A stretch of DNA of 64,000 bases from Betaproteobacteria bacterium (GCA_004293675.1 READ01000020.1:38419-102418); one strand, 5' to 3'; shown: positions 33,378-43,029, counted from the first letter of the stretch. The notes: a model not told the origin generated them from the sequence alone. A program made the numbers and translations.

Positions 33378-34601
33378 CTACTCCGTTGCCCCAAGCAAAT
33401 GCGCAGAAAAGCCATGTGTCTCAAGCTCCTTGATGACCAGCGCGACGTGGGCTCGATCTCGGGTTTCCAGCGTCAATTCAATCTCCGTTGATTTCACACT
33501 GAAGACGCCAAACAGCCTCTGGTGTTCAAGATCAACAATGTTGCCGCCGGCATCACCGACGACTTTGGTGAGCTTGGCAAGCGATCCGGCCACGTCGGGC
33601 ACACTGACTCGAACGCGTACCAAACGACCTTCGCGTACCAACCCACGCATCAAGATGCTGGCAAGAATTCGGGTGTCAATGTTGCCGCCGCAAAGTACCA
33701 CGCCAACTGTCTTTCCTTTGAATTTCTCTTTGTGCTGTAGCAGGGCTGCGATCCCGGTGGCGCCTGCGCCCTCGGTCACTGTCTTTTCGATTTCGATGAG
33801 TAGCGCAATCGCTTCTTCAATCGTTGACTCGTCAACCAGCAGCACGTCGTGAACCAACGCTCGCGCAATCGCTAACGGAATTTCGCCGGTGTCGCGAACC
33901 GCCAAGCCCTCAGCGATGGTTTCCGTTCCAACGTGAACCGCTTCGCCGCGGAGTCGCTGCGCCATCGCGGGAAAGGTCTTCGATTCCACGCCGTAAATTT
34001 CAATCGAGGGCTTGATGCCCTTAGCGGCAACCGCACATCCTGCGATCAATCCTCCGCCGCCCACGGGGATGATGAGCGCATCGAGCGCAGGAGCCACTTC
34101 GAGCATTTCCAGTGCGACTGTACCTTGACCGGCAACGATGTAAGCGTCGTCGTACGGGTGAACAAACACGAAGCGCTGCTTTGCGGCGAGCTCACGCGCG
34201 TGGACGGACGCTTCGGCCAGCGTACTGCCGAACAGCACGACCTTAGCGCCGTGGCCTTCGGTATTTCGGACCTTAACGAACGGTGTGTACGCAGGCATCA
34301 CGATGGTGGCGGGAATCTTCAACCGACCCGCGTGATAAGCGACACCTTGTGCGTGGTTCCCAGCACTCATGGCGATCACGCCGCGCGCTTTTTCCTCGTC
34401 GGTCAGTGAGAGCAGTTTGTTGAGCGCACCGCGCTCCTTAAAGCTTGCGGTAAATTGCAGGTTTTCGAATTTGAGCCACACATCGCATTCAAAAATTCGC
34501 GACAAGGTTTTTGAATGCAGGCAGGGTGTGTTTTCAACGGCGCCAGCAATTTTGGCGCGCGCTGATTGAACGTCGAGGAGGGTGACTGGCAGTGTTTGCA
34601 T
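33378..34601 (-). CDS. ilvA: Threonine ammonia-lyase (threonine dehydratase) with ACT domain
   Basis: PLP enzyme converting threonine to 2-oxobutanoate, the first step toward isoleucine or a catabolic route. The PLP lysine is Lys55 in TASFKERGALNK; the phosphate loop is PVGGGGLIAG near residue 180; AMSAGNHAQGVAYHA is also present. The 407 residues end with a single ACT domain (VRVSVPDVAGSLAKLTKVVG), the shorter form (TIGR01127 type) rather than the 500-residue biosynthetic enzyme with two ACT-like domains. It is convergent with putA. The symbol ilvA is used loosely; a catabolic role (tdcB-like) is possible. Confidence 0.92.
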   Translation of the reverse strand: MQTLPVTLLDVQSARAKIAGAVENTPCLHSKTLSRIFECDVWLKFENLQFTASFKERGALNKLLSLTDEEKARGVIAMSAGNHAQGVAYHAGRLKIPATIVMPAYTPFVKVRNTEGHGAKVVLFGSTLAEASVHARELAAKQRFVFVHPYDDAYIVAGQGTVALEMLEVAPALDALIIPVGGGGLIAGCAVAAKGIKPSIEIYGVESKTFPAMAQRLRGEAVHVGTETIAEGLAVRDTGEIPLAIARALVHDVLLVDESTIEEAIALLIEIEKTVTEGAGATGIAALLQHKEKFKGKTVGVVLCGGNIDTRILASILMRGLVREGRLVRVRVSVPDVAGSLAKLTKVVGDAGGNIVDLEHQRLFGVFSVKSTEIELTLETRDRAHVALVIKELETHGFSAHLLGATE

Positions 34602-34737
34602 TATCAGATTCTATGAGCTAGACCGCCGAATTTCCAACCGGAATTTAAATTGATTGACCAATTCGGTAGGACGGCTCAAGGGTAAGTCGGGACTGAACTT
34701 AGGCGCTAGATAGACGCGAGACTCAATGCGCGACGTC

Positions 34738-34915
34738 CCTTTTTTTGACGCAGATTTCCGTGGATTTAACGCAGATTGACGCAGATTCTTTTTGAAGCTT
34801 ACGACGGTGTAGCGGTAGGTAGAAACTCAGAGAGCACCTGCGGGTTTACAGCGCATTGCCTCTCCGAAAATCGGCGTGCATCTGCGTTAAATCGGCGGAA
34901 ATCTGCGTCAAAAAA
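34738..34915. repeat. GCAGATT-iterated inverted repeat, copy 5
   Basis: The left arm TTTTTTTGACGCAGATTTCC plus GTGGATTTAACGCAGATTGA pairs with the right arm GCATCTGCGTTAAATCGGCG plus GAAATCTGCGTCAAAAAA. It ends 23 bp before the mfd stop codon and occupies most of the ilvA-mfd gap. Confidence 0.85.
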
Positions 34916-34937
34916 GAGAGTGTCTTTTACACACTCT

Positions 34938-37900
34938 TCAGCTCAGCGCGCCAAAAAACTCCCGCAGCATCTTTTGCCGCTCAGCCAGCGCCGGTACAGG
35001 CCGTTCGATCTTTATTTTGTCTTGTCCGTGAAAACGATAGCGGCCGTCCTTTTGAATCAATTGAATCAACTTGATCGGCTCGAATGTGGGTTTCGGCTTA
35101 AACGTGATGATGCTGCGCTCGGGGGCGCTGTCGATTTTTTTCACGCCGAGTGCTTTGCCCGCGATCCGCAATTGATGTGCGCCAACGAGCGCTTCGGCGG
35201 GCTCGGGCAGTAGCCCGAAGCGATCAATGAGCTCTTCCTTCAGGTCTTCGAGCACGTCGAGCGTTTCGCAGTTTGCTAGGCGTTTGTAGATCACCAAGCG
35301 CTCATGAACACCTGCACAATAGTCGTCCGGTAGCAGCGCCGGAACATGCAAGTTAACTTCGGTCGTCACGCCCAACGGTTCATCCAAGTCAGGCTCACGT
35401 CCTGATTTCAGGGCTTTGACGGCCTGATTGAGCATTTCGCTGTAAAGCGAAAAACCAATTTGTTGCATCTCGCCCGACTGATTGTCACCAAGCACTTCGC
35501 CCGCACCACGAATTTCTAGGTCGTGCATTGAAAGGTAGAAGCCAGCGCCCAAGTCTTCGAGTTGAGTGATCGCTTCGAGCCGCTTTTTAGCGTCGGCGGA
35601 AATCGCGTCTTCGCCCGGGATCAGCATGTAGGCGTACGCCTGATGATGCGAGCGGCCCACACGGCCTCGCAATTGATGAAGCTGCGCCAAGCCAAATTTA
35701 TCGGCGCGGTTGATCAAAATCGTATTGGCGTTCGCCACATCGATACCGGTTTCTATGATGGTCGAGCACAGCAGAATTTGGAAGCGCTGCTGGTAGAAGT
35801 CCCGCATCACGCCTTCGAGTTCAACGCCGCCCATTTGGCCGTGTCCAACGCGCACGCGAGCTTCGGGAACGATGGCTTCGAGTCGCTCGCGCATGTTCTC
35901 GATGGTGTCGATTTCGTTGTGCAAAAAGTAGACCTGACCGCCGCGCTTGAGCTCGCGCATGACCGCTTCACGAATGATGCCGTCGCCGCCCTTTGCGACG
36001 AACGTTTTGATGGCCAAGCGCTTTTGCGGTGCGGTCGCAATCACGCTGAAATCTCGAATGCCCTCAAGGCTCATGGCGAGCGTACGAGGAATCGGCGTGG
36101 CGGTCAGCGTGAGCATGTCGACCTCGGCGCGCATTTTCTTGAGCTGCTCTTTTTGTCGCACGCCGAAACGGTGCTCTTCGTCGATGATGACAAGACCCAA
36201 ATTTTTGAATTTGATATCGGGCTGAATGAGCTTGTGTGTGCCGATCACCAAATCCACTGTACCGTTGGCTAGGCCGTCGAGCGTGACTTTGACTTCTTTG
36301 GCGGAGCGGAAGCGCGATAGTTCTTCGACCCGAAGCGGCCACGCTGCGAAGCGGTCTTTAAAGGTTGAGAAGTGCTGTTCGGCCAGCAGCGTCGTTGGCA
36401 CCAAAACCGCGACCTGTTTGCCGCCCATCAGCGCGACAAATGCCGCACGTAGAGCGACTTCGGTCTTGCCAAAGCCCACGTCGCCGCAGACCAATCGATC
36501 CATCGGCTTTGCTGCCACTAGATCCTGGATCACGCACTGAATCGCCGCGCTTTGATCGGGGGTTTCTTCAAACTTGAAACCCGCCGCGAACTCAGCGTAA
36601 TCGCTCCAGTCGATTTTGAAGGCGTGTCCAACGCGAGCGGCGCGTTGTGCATAAATATTGAGCAATTCGGCGGCGGTGTCGCGCGCTTGCTGTGCTGCTT
36701 TTTTCTTGACCTTTTCCCATTGTCCGCTGCCAAGCACATGCAGGGGCGCGTGTTCGGGTGAGGTGCCGCTGTATCGCGTAATGAGATGCAGGTTGGAAAC
36801 CGGGACATAGAGCTTTGCGCCGTTGGCATATTCCAGATGCAAAAACTCGTTAGATCCATCACCCAAATCGAGCGACACGAGTCCCAAATAGCGACCAATG
36901 CCGTGCTCTTCGTGAACCACGGGATCGCCCACCTTGACCTCGGAGAGGTCTTTGAGCATCGAATCCACATTGCTGGTTTTGGCACGTTTTCTGCGGGTTT
37001 GGCGCGTGGTCGTTGGGTAGAGCTCCGATTCTGTGATGATCGAAATCTTTTCTTTCACCAGCAACGTGCCCGTAAAGAGCGGCGCAGCGGCGATACAGAA
37101 TTTTTCGCTGCTTTCGGTGAACGCGATGAAGTCCTCGACGAGCGCGGGTCGTAGCCCGTGCTCGGCAAACATTTCGGTCATGGTTTGTACGCGACCCGCG
37201 CTCTCGGCTGTGAGCAACACCCGACCCGGAGCGATTTGCAAAAAATCGGTCAGGTTCGATAGCGGTTGGTCACGACGACGATCAATCTCAAGCGCAGGCG
37301 CACGCCGAGCGGTGGCGTCGATATCGTCGACCGTTGCGCTTTTGAATTCGTAGCGCGAGTAGTTTTTTAGTTGATGCAAAAAGTCATCGCGACCGAGGTA
37401 GAGTTCGCCCGGCTCTAAAAGCGGCCGTGCGGAATCACCGCGCAGTAAACCCCAGCGCTCTTTGGTTTCTTTTTCGAACGCGGTGAGCGTGTCGTGAATG
37501 TCGCCAAGCATTGCGAACACGGCGTTGGTCGGTGCGTGATCGAACAACGTCTCGGCGGCGTCAAAAAACAGTGGCAGGTAGTATTCGATGCCGCCGGGAA
37601 AGATGCCGTTCGAGACGTCTTTGTAGGCCGCCGATTTCGATGGATCACCTTCGAAGGCTTCGCGGAATCGCTGCCGAAATTGCGTGCGACCTGCCTCATC
37701 GGTGGGGAATTCGCGCGCGGGCAGCAGCGATAGCTCGTTGGTTGGGTAAAGCGTTCGCTGTGAATCGGGCTCGAAGGTTTTGATCGATTCGATGTCTTCG
37801 TCAAACAAATCGATCCGCACCGGCAGCGCTGCGCCGGTTGGATAAATATCAATGATGCCGCCGCGCACAGCGAACTCGCCTTGCGACACGACTTGCGTGA

Positions 37901-38393
37901 CGTGGGTGTAGCCGCCCAATGTCATCTGTTCGCGTAGTTTTGTTACAGCCAGCCGTTGGCCTTTTTTGAGCGAGAACGTACGCGCTGCGATAAAGCTTCG
38001 CGGTGAGAGCTTTTGCGAGGCCGTGGTGGCTGACACCAAAAGGACGTCGCAGCGATTGTTGGCAAGCGCATAAAGCGCCTGCAATCGGTCACTGACCAGA
38101 TCCGGATGCGGAGAAAAGTGATCGTAGGCGAGCGTTTCCCAATCGCTAAATTCGCGAACCCGAAGTGATGGGGCGAACCAGCTGAGTTCCAGTGCCAGAT
38201 GATGGACATCGGCGGCGTCGGCGCACACAACGATCAAGGTGCGGCCATCGGCGAGCAGGGTGTGGCTTAGTCGTGCGAGACCCAGCGCAGTTGCAGCGCC
38301 CGGCAGACGCGCCGAGATCGCTCGTTCGCCCGTGCGTGGGAGAGTGGGAAACAGGGGATGAGATGGTGAAGCGGGCAAAGCAGAGCCTCGCAA
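34938..38393 (-). CDS. mfd: Transcription-repair coupling factor Mfd
   Basis: ATP-dependent DNA translocase that removes RNA polymerase stalled at lesions and recruits UvrA. Domains in order: UvrB-like N-terminal modules, the RNA-polymerase-interacting CarD-like domain (VGDPVVHEEHGIGRYLGLVS), SF2 helicase motifs with Walker A GDVGFGKTEVALRAA near residue 640 and IDEEHRFGVRQKE near 737, RecG-like TRG motif region, and the C-terminal Mfd domain. At 1151 residues it is complete. The start is unclear: the frame opens with TTG at 38393 and no ATG is found before the conserved region. Confidence 0.96.
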   Translation of the reverse strand: MRGSALPASPSHPLFPTLPRTGERAISARLPGAATALGLARLSHTLLADGRTLIVVCADAADVHHLALELSWFAPSLRVREFSDWETLAYDHFSPHPDLVSDRLQALYALANNRCDVLLVSATTASQKLSPRSFIAARTFSLKKGQRLAVTKLREQMTLGGYTHVTQVVSQGEFAVRGGIIDIYPTGAALPVRIDLFDEDIESIKTFEPDSQRTLYPTNELSLLPAREFPTDEAGRTQFRQRFREAFEGDPSKSAAYKDVSNGIFPGGIEYYLPLFFDAAETLFDHAPTNAVFAMLGDIHDTLTAFEKETKERWGLLRGDSARPLLEPGELYLGRDDFLHQLKNYSRYEFKSATVDDIDATARRAPALEIDRRRDQPLSNLTDFLQIAPGRVLLTAESAGRVQTMTEMFAEHGLRPALVEDFIAFTESSEKFCIAAAPLFTGTLLVKEKISIITESELYPTTTRQTRRKRAKTSNVDSMLKDLSEVKVGDPVVHEEHGIGRYLGLVSLDLGDGSNEFLHLEYANGAKLYVPVSNLHLITRYSGTSPEHAPLHVLGSGQWEKVKKKAAQQARDTAAELLNIYAQRAARVGHAFKIDWSDYAEFAAGFKFEETPDQSAAIQCVIQDLVAAKPMDRLVCGDVGFGKTEVALRAAFVALMGGKQVAVLVPTTLLAEQHFSTFKDRFAAWPLRVEELSRFRSAKEVKVTLDGLANGTVDLVIGTHKLIQPDIKFKNLGLVIIDEEHRFGVRQKEQLKKMRAEVDMLTLTATPIPRTLAMSLEGIRDFSVIATAPQKRLAIKTFVAKGGDGIIREAVMRELKRGGQVYFLHNEIDTIENMRERLEAIVPEARVRVGHGQMGGVELEGVMRDFYQQRFQILLCSTIIETGIDVANANTILINRADKFGLAQLHQLRGRVGRSHHQAYAYMLIPGEDAISADAKKRLEAITQLEDLGAGFYLSMHDLEIRGAGEVLGDNQSGEMQQIGFSLYSEMLNQAVKALKSGREPDLDEPLGVTTEVNLHVPALLPDDYCAGVHERLVIYKRLANCETLDVLEDLKEELIDRFGLLPEPAEALVGAHQLRIAGKALGVKKIDSAPERSIITFKPKPTFEPIKLIQLIQKDGRYRFHGQDKIKIERPVPALAERQKMLREFFGALS

Positions 38394-38548
38394 AGAGCGC
38401 AGCTCTCAGCGATAGTGGTGAAACGAGTGACGATTATAGAAATCGTGCGGAGTCGTTTTCTAAATTTGCGAGAGCGTCGCGCAACGAGCCTTGTCGTCAT
38501 TCGCGCTCTTCGTCGAGGCCGCCGTGATTGTGCTCAGCTCTTTTTTTT

Positions 38549-38576
38549 GCGGCGAGCGGCGAGCGGCGAGCGGCGA
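38549..38576. repeat. 7-bp tandem repeat (GCGGCGA x4)
   Basis: Four consecutive copies of GCGGCGA follow a run of eight T. It lies upstream of mfd on the other side of its start region. Together with element E it accounts for the 38394-38737 gap; no gene is seen. Confidence 0.75.
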
Positions 38577-38599
38577 GCTGCGGTTCACCCAGCGTTCGC

Positions 38600-38725
38600 C
38601 AAACCAACATATTGATCAAATGCCTTTCAAAATATGGGATTAGCTAAATATTAGCTACTTTTCAATAAATAAATAAAACTGTACTAAAGCCAAGGTTCAT
38701 ATGGCATTAACCATGTAAGCTGGGA
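38600..38725. repeat. 125-bp AT-rich inverted-repeat element, copy E
   Basis: The left end ATGCCTTTCAAAATATGGGA (from 38620) and the right end AAGCCAAGGTTCATATGGCA (about 38686-38705), with flanks CAACATATTGATCAA and TAACCATGTAAGCTGG. Its interior GTACTAAAGCC is nearly the same as GTACTAATGCC in copy D. Confidence 0.85.
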
Positions 38726-38737
38726 ATAAAAGCGCAG

Positions 38738-39922
38738 CTATCGCCCCGCTAGCAATTTTTCGTCACCCAAGCGTTTTGAAAATACAACGATCGCCGCCGC
38801 GCACACCACGACCGGCACAGCCAACATCGCCGCCCAATCAAGCGCGGGAATGGATTCGGCGCGAAGCACTTTCGACAGCACCGCGTATTGCCCGTTGACG
38901 GGCACCCAGGCATCCCACCACGGGGCTTTTGATTGCCGCAAAAAACTCATCAACGGCAGCAGCCCCACGAGCGACACACCCATCGACAAGGAGCTTTGCG
39001 CTTCCTTAGCCGTCTTGCCAGTTGAGCCAAACACCAACAGCACGGCGGGCACCATAAACGCAAACGGAATCAACACCGCCATGAAGCCACTAAATTCGCG
39101 CCATCCGAAATTGAACGGAATGCCCAATTTACCTAGCGGCACGAAGCTCAGCGTGATCCAAAATCCCACGAGCGACATGGTCACGGCCAACAGATTCACG
39201 CCACTCACTGCCAGCCATTTTCCGATGGCCAATTCGAGGGTGCTCACCGGTGTGGTCAGTAAGGGCTCCAACGTTTGGCGCTCGCGCTCCCCGGCCGTCA
39301 CGTCGAGCGCGGCGGCAATGGCACCCATGAGCCCTGCAAAGAGGGCGTAGAAGCTCATGATTTGCAACAACCGTGCGCCGCGTTGCTCAGCGGTTGATAG
39401 GTCGAGTTCATCGATTTGGACGGGGCGCGCTACGGATGGCGAGACGCCGCGCAGAATCATTCGCTCATTGCCGATCTGTTCGCTGTAGCCACGAATTTCT
39501 CGGGCGAGTCGCGACGCAATCGGTGCCGATCGATCACGGCTTGATTCCGTGATCAGCGTGATCTTTGCGGGACGACCCTGCGCCAAATTTTCCGCGAAAT
39601 TCATGTCGATGACGATCACCGCATCGAGATCGCCGCGCTTAACGCGCGCCTCGTAATCCGTGGGATCGGCGTCGATTTTGATGCCGCGTCGCTCGAGAAA
39701 ACGCACAAAATCTGGCGCGAACTGGGGGTTGACAATCGGCGCGACTGTTTTCTCGATTCGCTCAGTGACCGACTTGGTCACGAAGTACAAAATGCCAATC
39801 ACCAGCGGCCCGGAGATCGCCACTGCAAAAAGCGCCCAAAACACGCTCTTTCGGTCACGCAGCAGATCAGCAAATTCCTTGGTGGCCACTAGCAGCGTGC
39901 GGGGCAGAGAAAAGCGGCTCAT
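38738..39922 (-). CDS. ABC-2 type export permease (NatB-like)
   Basis: A 394-residue inner-membrane permease. An N-terminal helix (FWALFAVAISGPLVIGILYF) is followed by a large extracytoplasmic domain (about 45-175) and then five or so membrane segments, including FYALFAGLMGAIAAALDVTA followed by GERERQTLEPLLTTPVS, the hallmark of NatB/ABC-2 transporters. NatAB exports sodium in Bacillus, but the substrate here is not known. Its ATG overlaps the ATPase stop (39919-39922), so the two are translationally coupled. Confidence 0.9.
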   Translation of the reverse strand: MSRFSLPRTLLVATKEFADLLRDRKSVFWALFAVAISGPLVIGILYFVTKSVTERIEKTVAPIVNPQFAPDFVRFLERRGIKIDADPTDYEARVKRGDLDAVIVIDMNFAENLAQGRPAKITLITESSRDRSAPIASRLAREIRGYSEQIGNERMILRGVSPSVARPVQIDELDLSTAEQRGARLLQIMSFYALFAGLMGAIAAALDVTAGERERQTLEPLLTTPVSTLELAIGKWLAVSGVNLLAVTMSLVGFWITLSFVPLGKLGIPFNFGWREFSGFMAVLIPFAFMVPAVLLVFGSTGKTAKEAQSSLSMGVSLVGLLPLMSFLRQSKAPWWDAWVPVNGQYAVLSKVLRAESIPALDWAAMLAVPVVVCAAAIVVFSKRLGDEKLLAGR

Positions 39923-40698
39923 GCGAACAGCCCCTCGTCAGTTCCAATGAGTTTCACAAAGGCGTCTTCGAGTGACGTCAAACCCGTTGTCTCAAGGACC
40001 TCCTGCGGCGTTCCGCTAAACACCACGCGACCGCTGGCGATGATGACAATTCGATCGCAGAGGGCAGCGACCTCTTGCATGATGTGCGACGAAAAAAGCA
40101 CGCATTTTCCTTGGGCTTTGAGTCCGCGAATGAGCTCGCGCATGCTTCGCGTTGACATGATGTCGAGGCCGTTGGTGGGCTCATCCAAAAGCACCGTTTG
40201 CGGATCGTGAATGAGCGCACGCGCGATGGCCACTTTCATTCGCTCGCCCTGTGAGTAGCCTTGTGTGGGGCGATCCGCGAGTTCGCTGAGCCCGAGCTCA
40301 GAAATGAGTGTGTTGGTGCGTTGGGCAACGAGTTTCGATGGCAGTCCTTGCAGCTTGCCAAAGTATTCGATATTTTCGCGAGCCGAGAGCCGCCAATACA
40401 AGCCCTTGGCGTCGCCCAACACGCCGAGCGTTCGGCGGATTGTGCCGCGCTCTCGGATCAGATCAGCGCCGTCGATGAGCGCCTTTCCTGCGTCGGGGGT
40501 AAGCAGCGTTGAGAGCATTCGAAGCGTGGTCGTTTTCCCTGCGCCGTTGGGGCCTAACAATCCGGTGACTTCGCCGTCGTGCGCGGTGAAGCTGACCTGG
40601 TCGACGGCGTTGACCATCCGAGTGTTCGCCCGCAGCGAAAACACCGAACGTCGCTCGCGTACGCTGAATTGCTTGCTGAGTCCTTCCACGGCGATCAT
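39919..40698 (-). CDS. ABC transporter ATP-binding protein (NatA-like)
   Basis: A 259-residue ATPase. Walker A is GPNGAGKTTT, the signature motif is YSQGERMKVAIARAL (a variant of LSGGQ), Walker B is TVLLDEPTNGLD, and the H-loop is in SSHIMQE. It pairs with the NatB-like permease directly downstream. The ATG at 40698 overlaps the TGA of the upstream hydrolase gene (ATGA), so a 21-residue upstream extension is not used. The three genes form a coupled operon. Confidence 0.93.
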   Translation of the reverse strand: MIAVEGLSKQFSVRERRSVFSLRANTRMVNAVDQVSFTAHDGEVTGLLGPNGAGKTTTLRMLSTLLTPDAGKALIDGADLIRERGTIRRTLGVLGDAKGLYWRLSARENIEYFGKLQGLPSKLVAQRTNTLISELGLSELADRPTQGYSQGERMKVAIARALIHDPQTVLLDEPTNGLDIMSTRSMRELIRGLKAQGKCVLFSSHIMQEVAALCDRIVIIASGRVVFSGTPQEVLETTGLTSLEDAFVKLIGTDEGLFA

Positions 40699-42203
40699 GG
40701 ACGAGCCTCCAGCGCGCTGACGTAAAAATGCGGACGAGGCAAGTTGATTTCGCCCTCGCACGAATCAACCGCCGCCGCGATGTTGCCCGCTGCTACAAAC
40801 TTGGCCATCAGCCGCCGTGCACAGCTGTGCGGCGATACGATGTGTCCGAGGCCGTTAAAGGTGACGTGTTTACTCTGCTTCAAAGTTTTGGCCGCCAGTT
40901 CGCCTTGCGTCGGTGGCGTAACCGGATCGAGTGAGCCCGACAACAGTAGCGTTGGAATGTCGCTTACCGTGGGTTCGAAGAATTCGGGCGCGACCTTGCC
41001 GTGCGGCAATGCCTTGCAAAAGCCATAAAACATGTCGCTGAGCGCTTTAAATCGTGGCAGGGTAGGCGGAGATCGTCCGAGCATGTCCTCGGCGCACATA
41101 ATCGCAAAACGCTGCACAATCGCGATGTCGGCCTCGGCAACGCCGCCGGTGGTGAGCGTGCTCATCATGGGGGCGAAATTGCCCGCTAAAGCGCTGCCGA
41201 TCAAGCTCGGGATGAGCCGTGCGGAATCGGGGGCATAGAGCAGCGGCCAGAGCAGCGAAATCACGCTTCGATCCGTCATCAAACCATTGACGGTCGCGCC
41301 ACTGCTGGGGTGCGCAAAACTAACCGCTTGTGGTGCGCCGCGAAGCCGCTCCAGTAGCGCATCCAATGAGCCGCTTAGATTGGGATAGGCTTTCGCGCAG
41401 GATGTGGAGGCTGCGCAGGCGGACAGTGCATTTTTGAGCTCGCTTTCGCTGTTTAGCATCGCATCATCCGGAAGGCGAAGCGCGGTGGGAGCAACGCCGT
41501 CGAGCACTGCCGAGCGAATGCTCGATGGAAAGCGTTTCATATAGCGAAGCGCAACACGGGAGCCGTAGCTACCGCCCCACACGTTGATTGATCGATAACC
41601 AAGCGCTTTGCGAACCAGCTCAAGGTCGTCGATGTAGTCGTCGGTGCGGTGCGTTGCTGGGTTGCCTTTGAGTGTGGCCATGCATTTTGTCCACGCTTTT
41701 TCGGCGGATGTCACGTCGTTACTCAGCACTTCGGCGACCGGATCTTTGCCCTCGTTGCTGGTGCCCTCGCAGGTGACGGTCTTGCTTTTGCCCGTACCGC
41801 GTTGATCGACCAGTACGATGTCACGTGACTTTCGGATGTCGTTCATCGTGCTGGCCAACCGTCCGAGATCGCTCGCGGCTTGTCCTGGGCCGCCTGCAAA
41901 GATAAAGAGCGGATCGGGCTCGGGGCGTTGCGCGAGTGCTGGCAAAACTGCCACGAAGATGTCGAGCTGCGTAGAGGCGGGCTTTTGATGGTCCTCGGGA
42001 ACGGCGAGCATTGCGCAGCGTGCGATGGTGTCGAATCCTTTGATCCGACAATCAGCGAGCGACACTTTGGCTGCGCTGGCTTTGGCGTCGCCCGTGGTCG
42101 AGCTGCAAGCGCTCAACAGCACCACGAGCAAGCACACCGATAGAAATGTTGTTGCGCGCAGCGACAGCATCGAACGATTTGTAAACGTGTGAATTGAAGT
42201 CAT
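40695..42203 (-). CDS. Alpha/beta-hydrolase lipoprotein of the TAP / S33 aminopeptidase type
   Basis: A 502-residue exported hydrolase. The signal contains LSVCLLVVLLSACSS with a lipobox Cys near residue 33. The catalytic triad is recognisable: Ser in WGGSYGSRVAL, Asp in LLLSGSLDPVTPP and His in GLGHIVSPHSCA, together with VLVDQRGTGKSKT, all typical of tripeptidyl-aminopeptidase/proline-iminopeptidase relatives. It is first in an operon with an ABC-2 exporter, suggesting peptide or antibiotic handling; this is inference. An internal ATG at 42170 is an alternative start. Confidence 0.88.
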   Translation of the reverse strand: MTSIHTFTNRSMLSLRATTFLSVCLLVVLLSACSSTTGDAKASAAKVSLADCRIKGFDTIARCAMLAVPEDHQKPASTQLDIFVAVLPALAQRPEPDPLFIFAGGPGQAASDLGRLASTMNDIRKSRDIVLVDQRGTGKSKTVTCEGTSNEGKDPVAEVLSNDVTSAEKAWTKCMATLKGNPATHRTDDYIDDLELVRKALGYRSINVWGGSYGSRVALRYMKRFPSSIRSAVLDGVAPTALRLPDDAMLNSESELKNALSACAASTSCAKAYPNLSGSLDALLERLRGAPQAVSFAHPSSGATVNGLMTDRSVISLLWPLLYAPDSARLIPSLIGSALAGNFAPMMSTLTTGGVAEADIAIVQRFAIMCAEDMLGRSPPTLPRFKALSDMFYGFCKALPHGKVAPEFFEPTVSDIPTLLLSGSLDPVTPPTQGELAAKTLKQSKHVTFNGLGHIVSPHSCARRLMAKFVAAGNIAAAVDSCEGEINLPRPHFYVSALEARP

Positions 42204-42294
42204 GCGCTAAGCGTAGCAACAATTTACAACTGCAATGAGCGATGTGCGACGAGAGCCCGTTTTCGCAGCGCGAGCCGCTACTCCCAACAGGGCG

Positions 42295-42492
42295 CTAGCG
42301 AAGCACCCACCTGACAATGCCAATGAGCATACTCACCACGGCTGCGACGCTCAGTAGCGCAGCCACAGCGATGTGAAAAGGGCGCACCCCTTCATCGGCA
42401 AGCGATCGCTTTGATTTTCGAATTCCCACGAAGCTGCAAAACACCGCAAAGAGCGCAGTGAAGGCGACGCGCAGTTGCGTTTTGATACTCAT
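42295..42492 (-). CDS. DUF2970 small membrane protein
   Basis: A 65-residue protein with the DUF2970 pattern: basic start, FTALFAVFCSFVGIRKSKRS (first hydrophobic segment plus the conserved FxGIRKS), then a second helix HIAVAALLSVAAVVSMLIGI. This family is common in betaproteobacteria and has no known function; it is sometimes found next to cytochrome oxidase genes, which are absent here. Confidence 0.85.
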   Translation of the reverse strand: MSIKTQLRVAFTALFAVFCSFVGIRKSKRSLADEGVRPFHIAVAALLSVAAVVSMLIGIVRWVLR

Positions 42493-42543
42493 GCGTTAAA
42501 AGTCAGCGCCCATCAAACGAGCACCCACAGCGAAAAACTGCCG

Positions 42544-43029
42544 CTAGATTTTCGCTGCCGAGCGCACGGCCTCAAGAAATCGGTTGCCGGTACTCTCTCC
42601 AAGCATGCGCGCGAGCGACTGCTTAACCTCGGTGACGGCGGTTCGCAGATCGCGGGCGTTTTGGCACTTCTCGAGCTTTAGTGCCAGCGTCTCCGCTGAC
42701 GGCCCCAAAATATCATTGACCGCGCGAACTGCCGCGCCGCGCGCTGCTAAAAATTGCTCGATGGTTGGCTCTAGCCCCGTCTCGGCGCCTGTAGCATGCT
42801 GGCTGATTGCGGTGCCATCAGTCGAATCAATCAATCCCATCGATTGCAATTCAAGGATGAGCGAATCAATTTCGGGCAAGCGGACAAAGGTTGCAAGTTT
42901 CGAGATGGAGCTCCGGCCGTCGACCAGGATCATCAAACGCCGCAGCTCGGCCCTCAGTGGGAGCGTTCGTGCGGTTATCTCTGCAACCCCTTCGGGCGTT
43001 TTACGAAAAACTGTATTTGGGTTCAGCAT
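42544..43029 (-). CDS. Conserved hypothetical cytoplasmic protein
   Basis: A 161-residue protein starting MLNPNTVFRKTPEGVAEITA, followed by LPLRAELRRLMILVDGRSSI and a predicted winged-helix-like SISKLATFVRLPEIDSLILE, a region seen in small betaproteobacterial proteins with no assigned role. The C-terminal half is helical (IEQFLAARGAAVRAVNDILG). The ATG at 43029 is used; a 16-residue upstream extension is unlikely. It is divergent from clpB, so the two may share a control region. Confidence 0.7.
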   Translation of the reverse strand: MLNPNTVFRKTPEGVAEITARTLPLRAELRRLMILVDGRSSISKLATFVRLPEIDSLILELQSMGLIDSTDGTAISQHATGAETGLEPTIEQFLAARGAAVRAVNDILGPSAETLALKLEKCQNARDLRTAVTEVKQSLARMLGESTGNRFLEAVRSAAKI

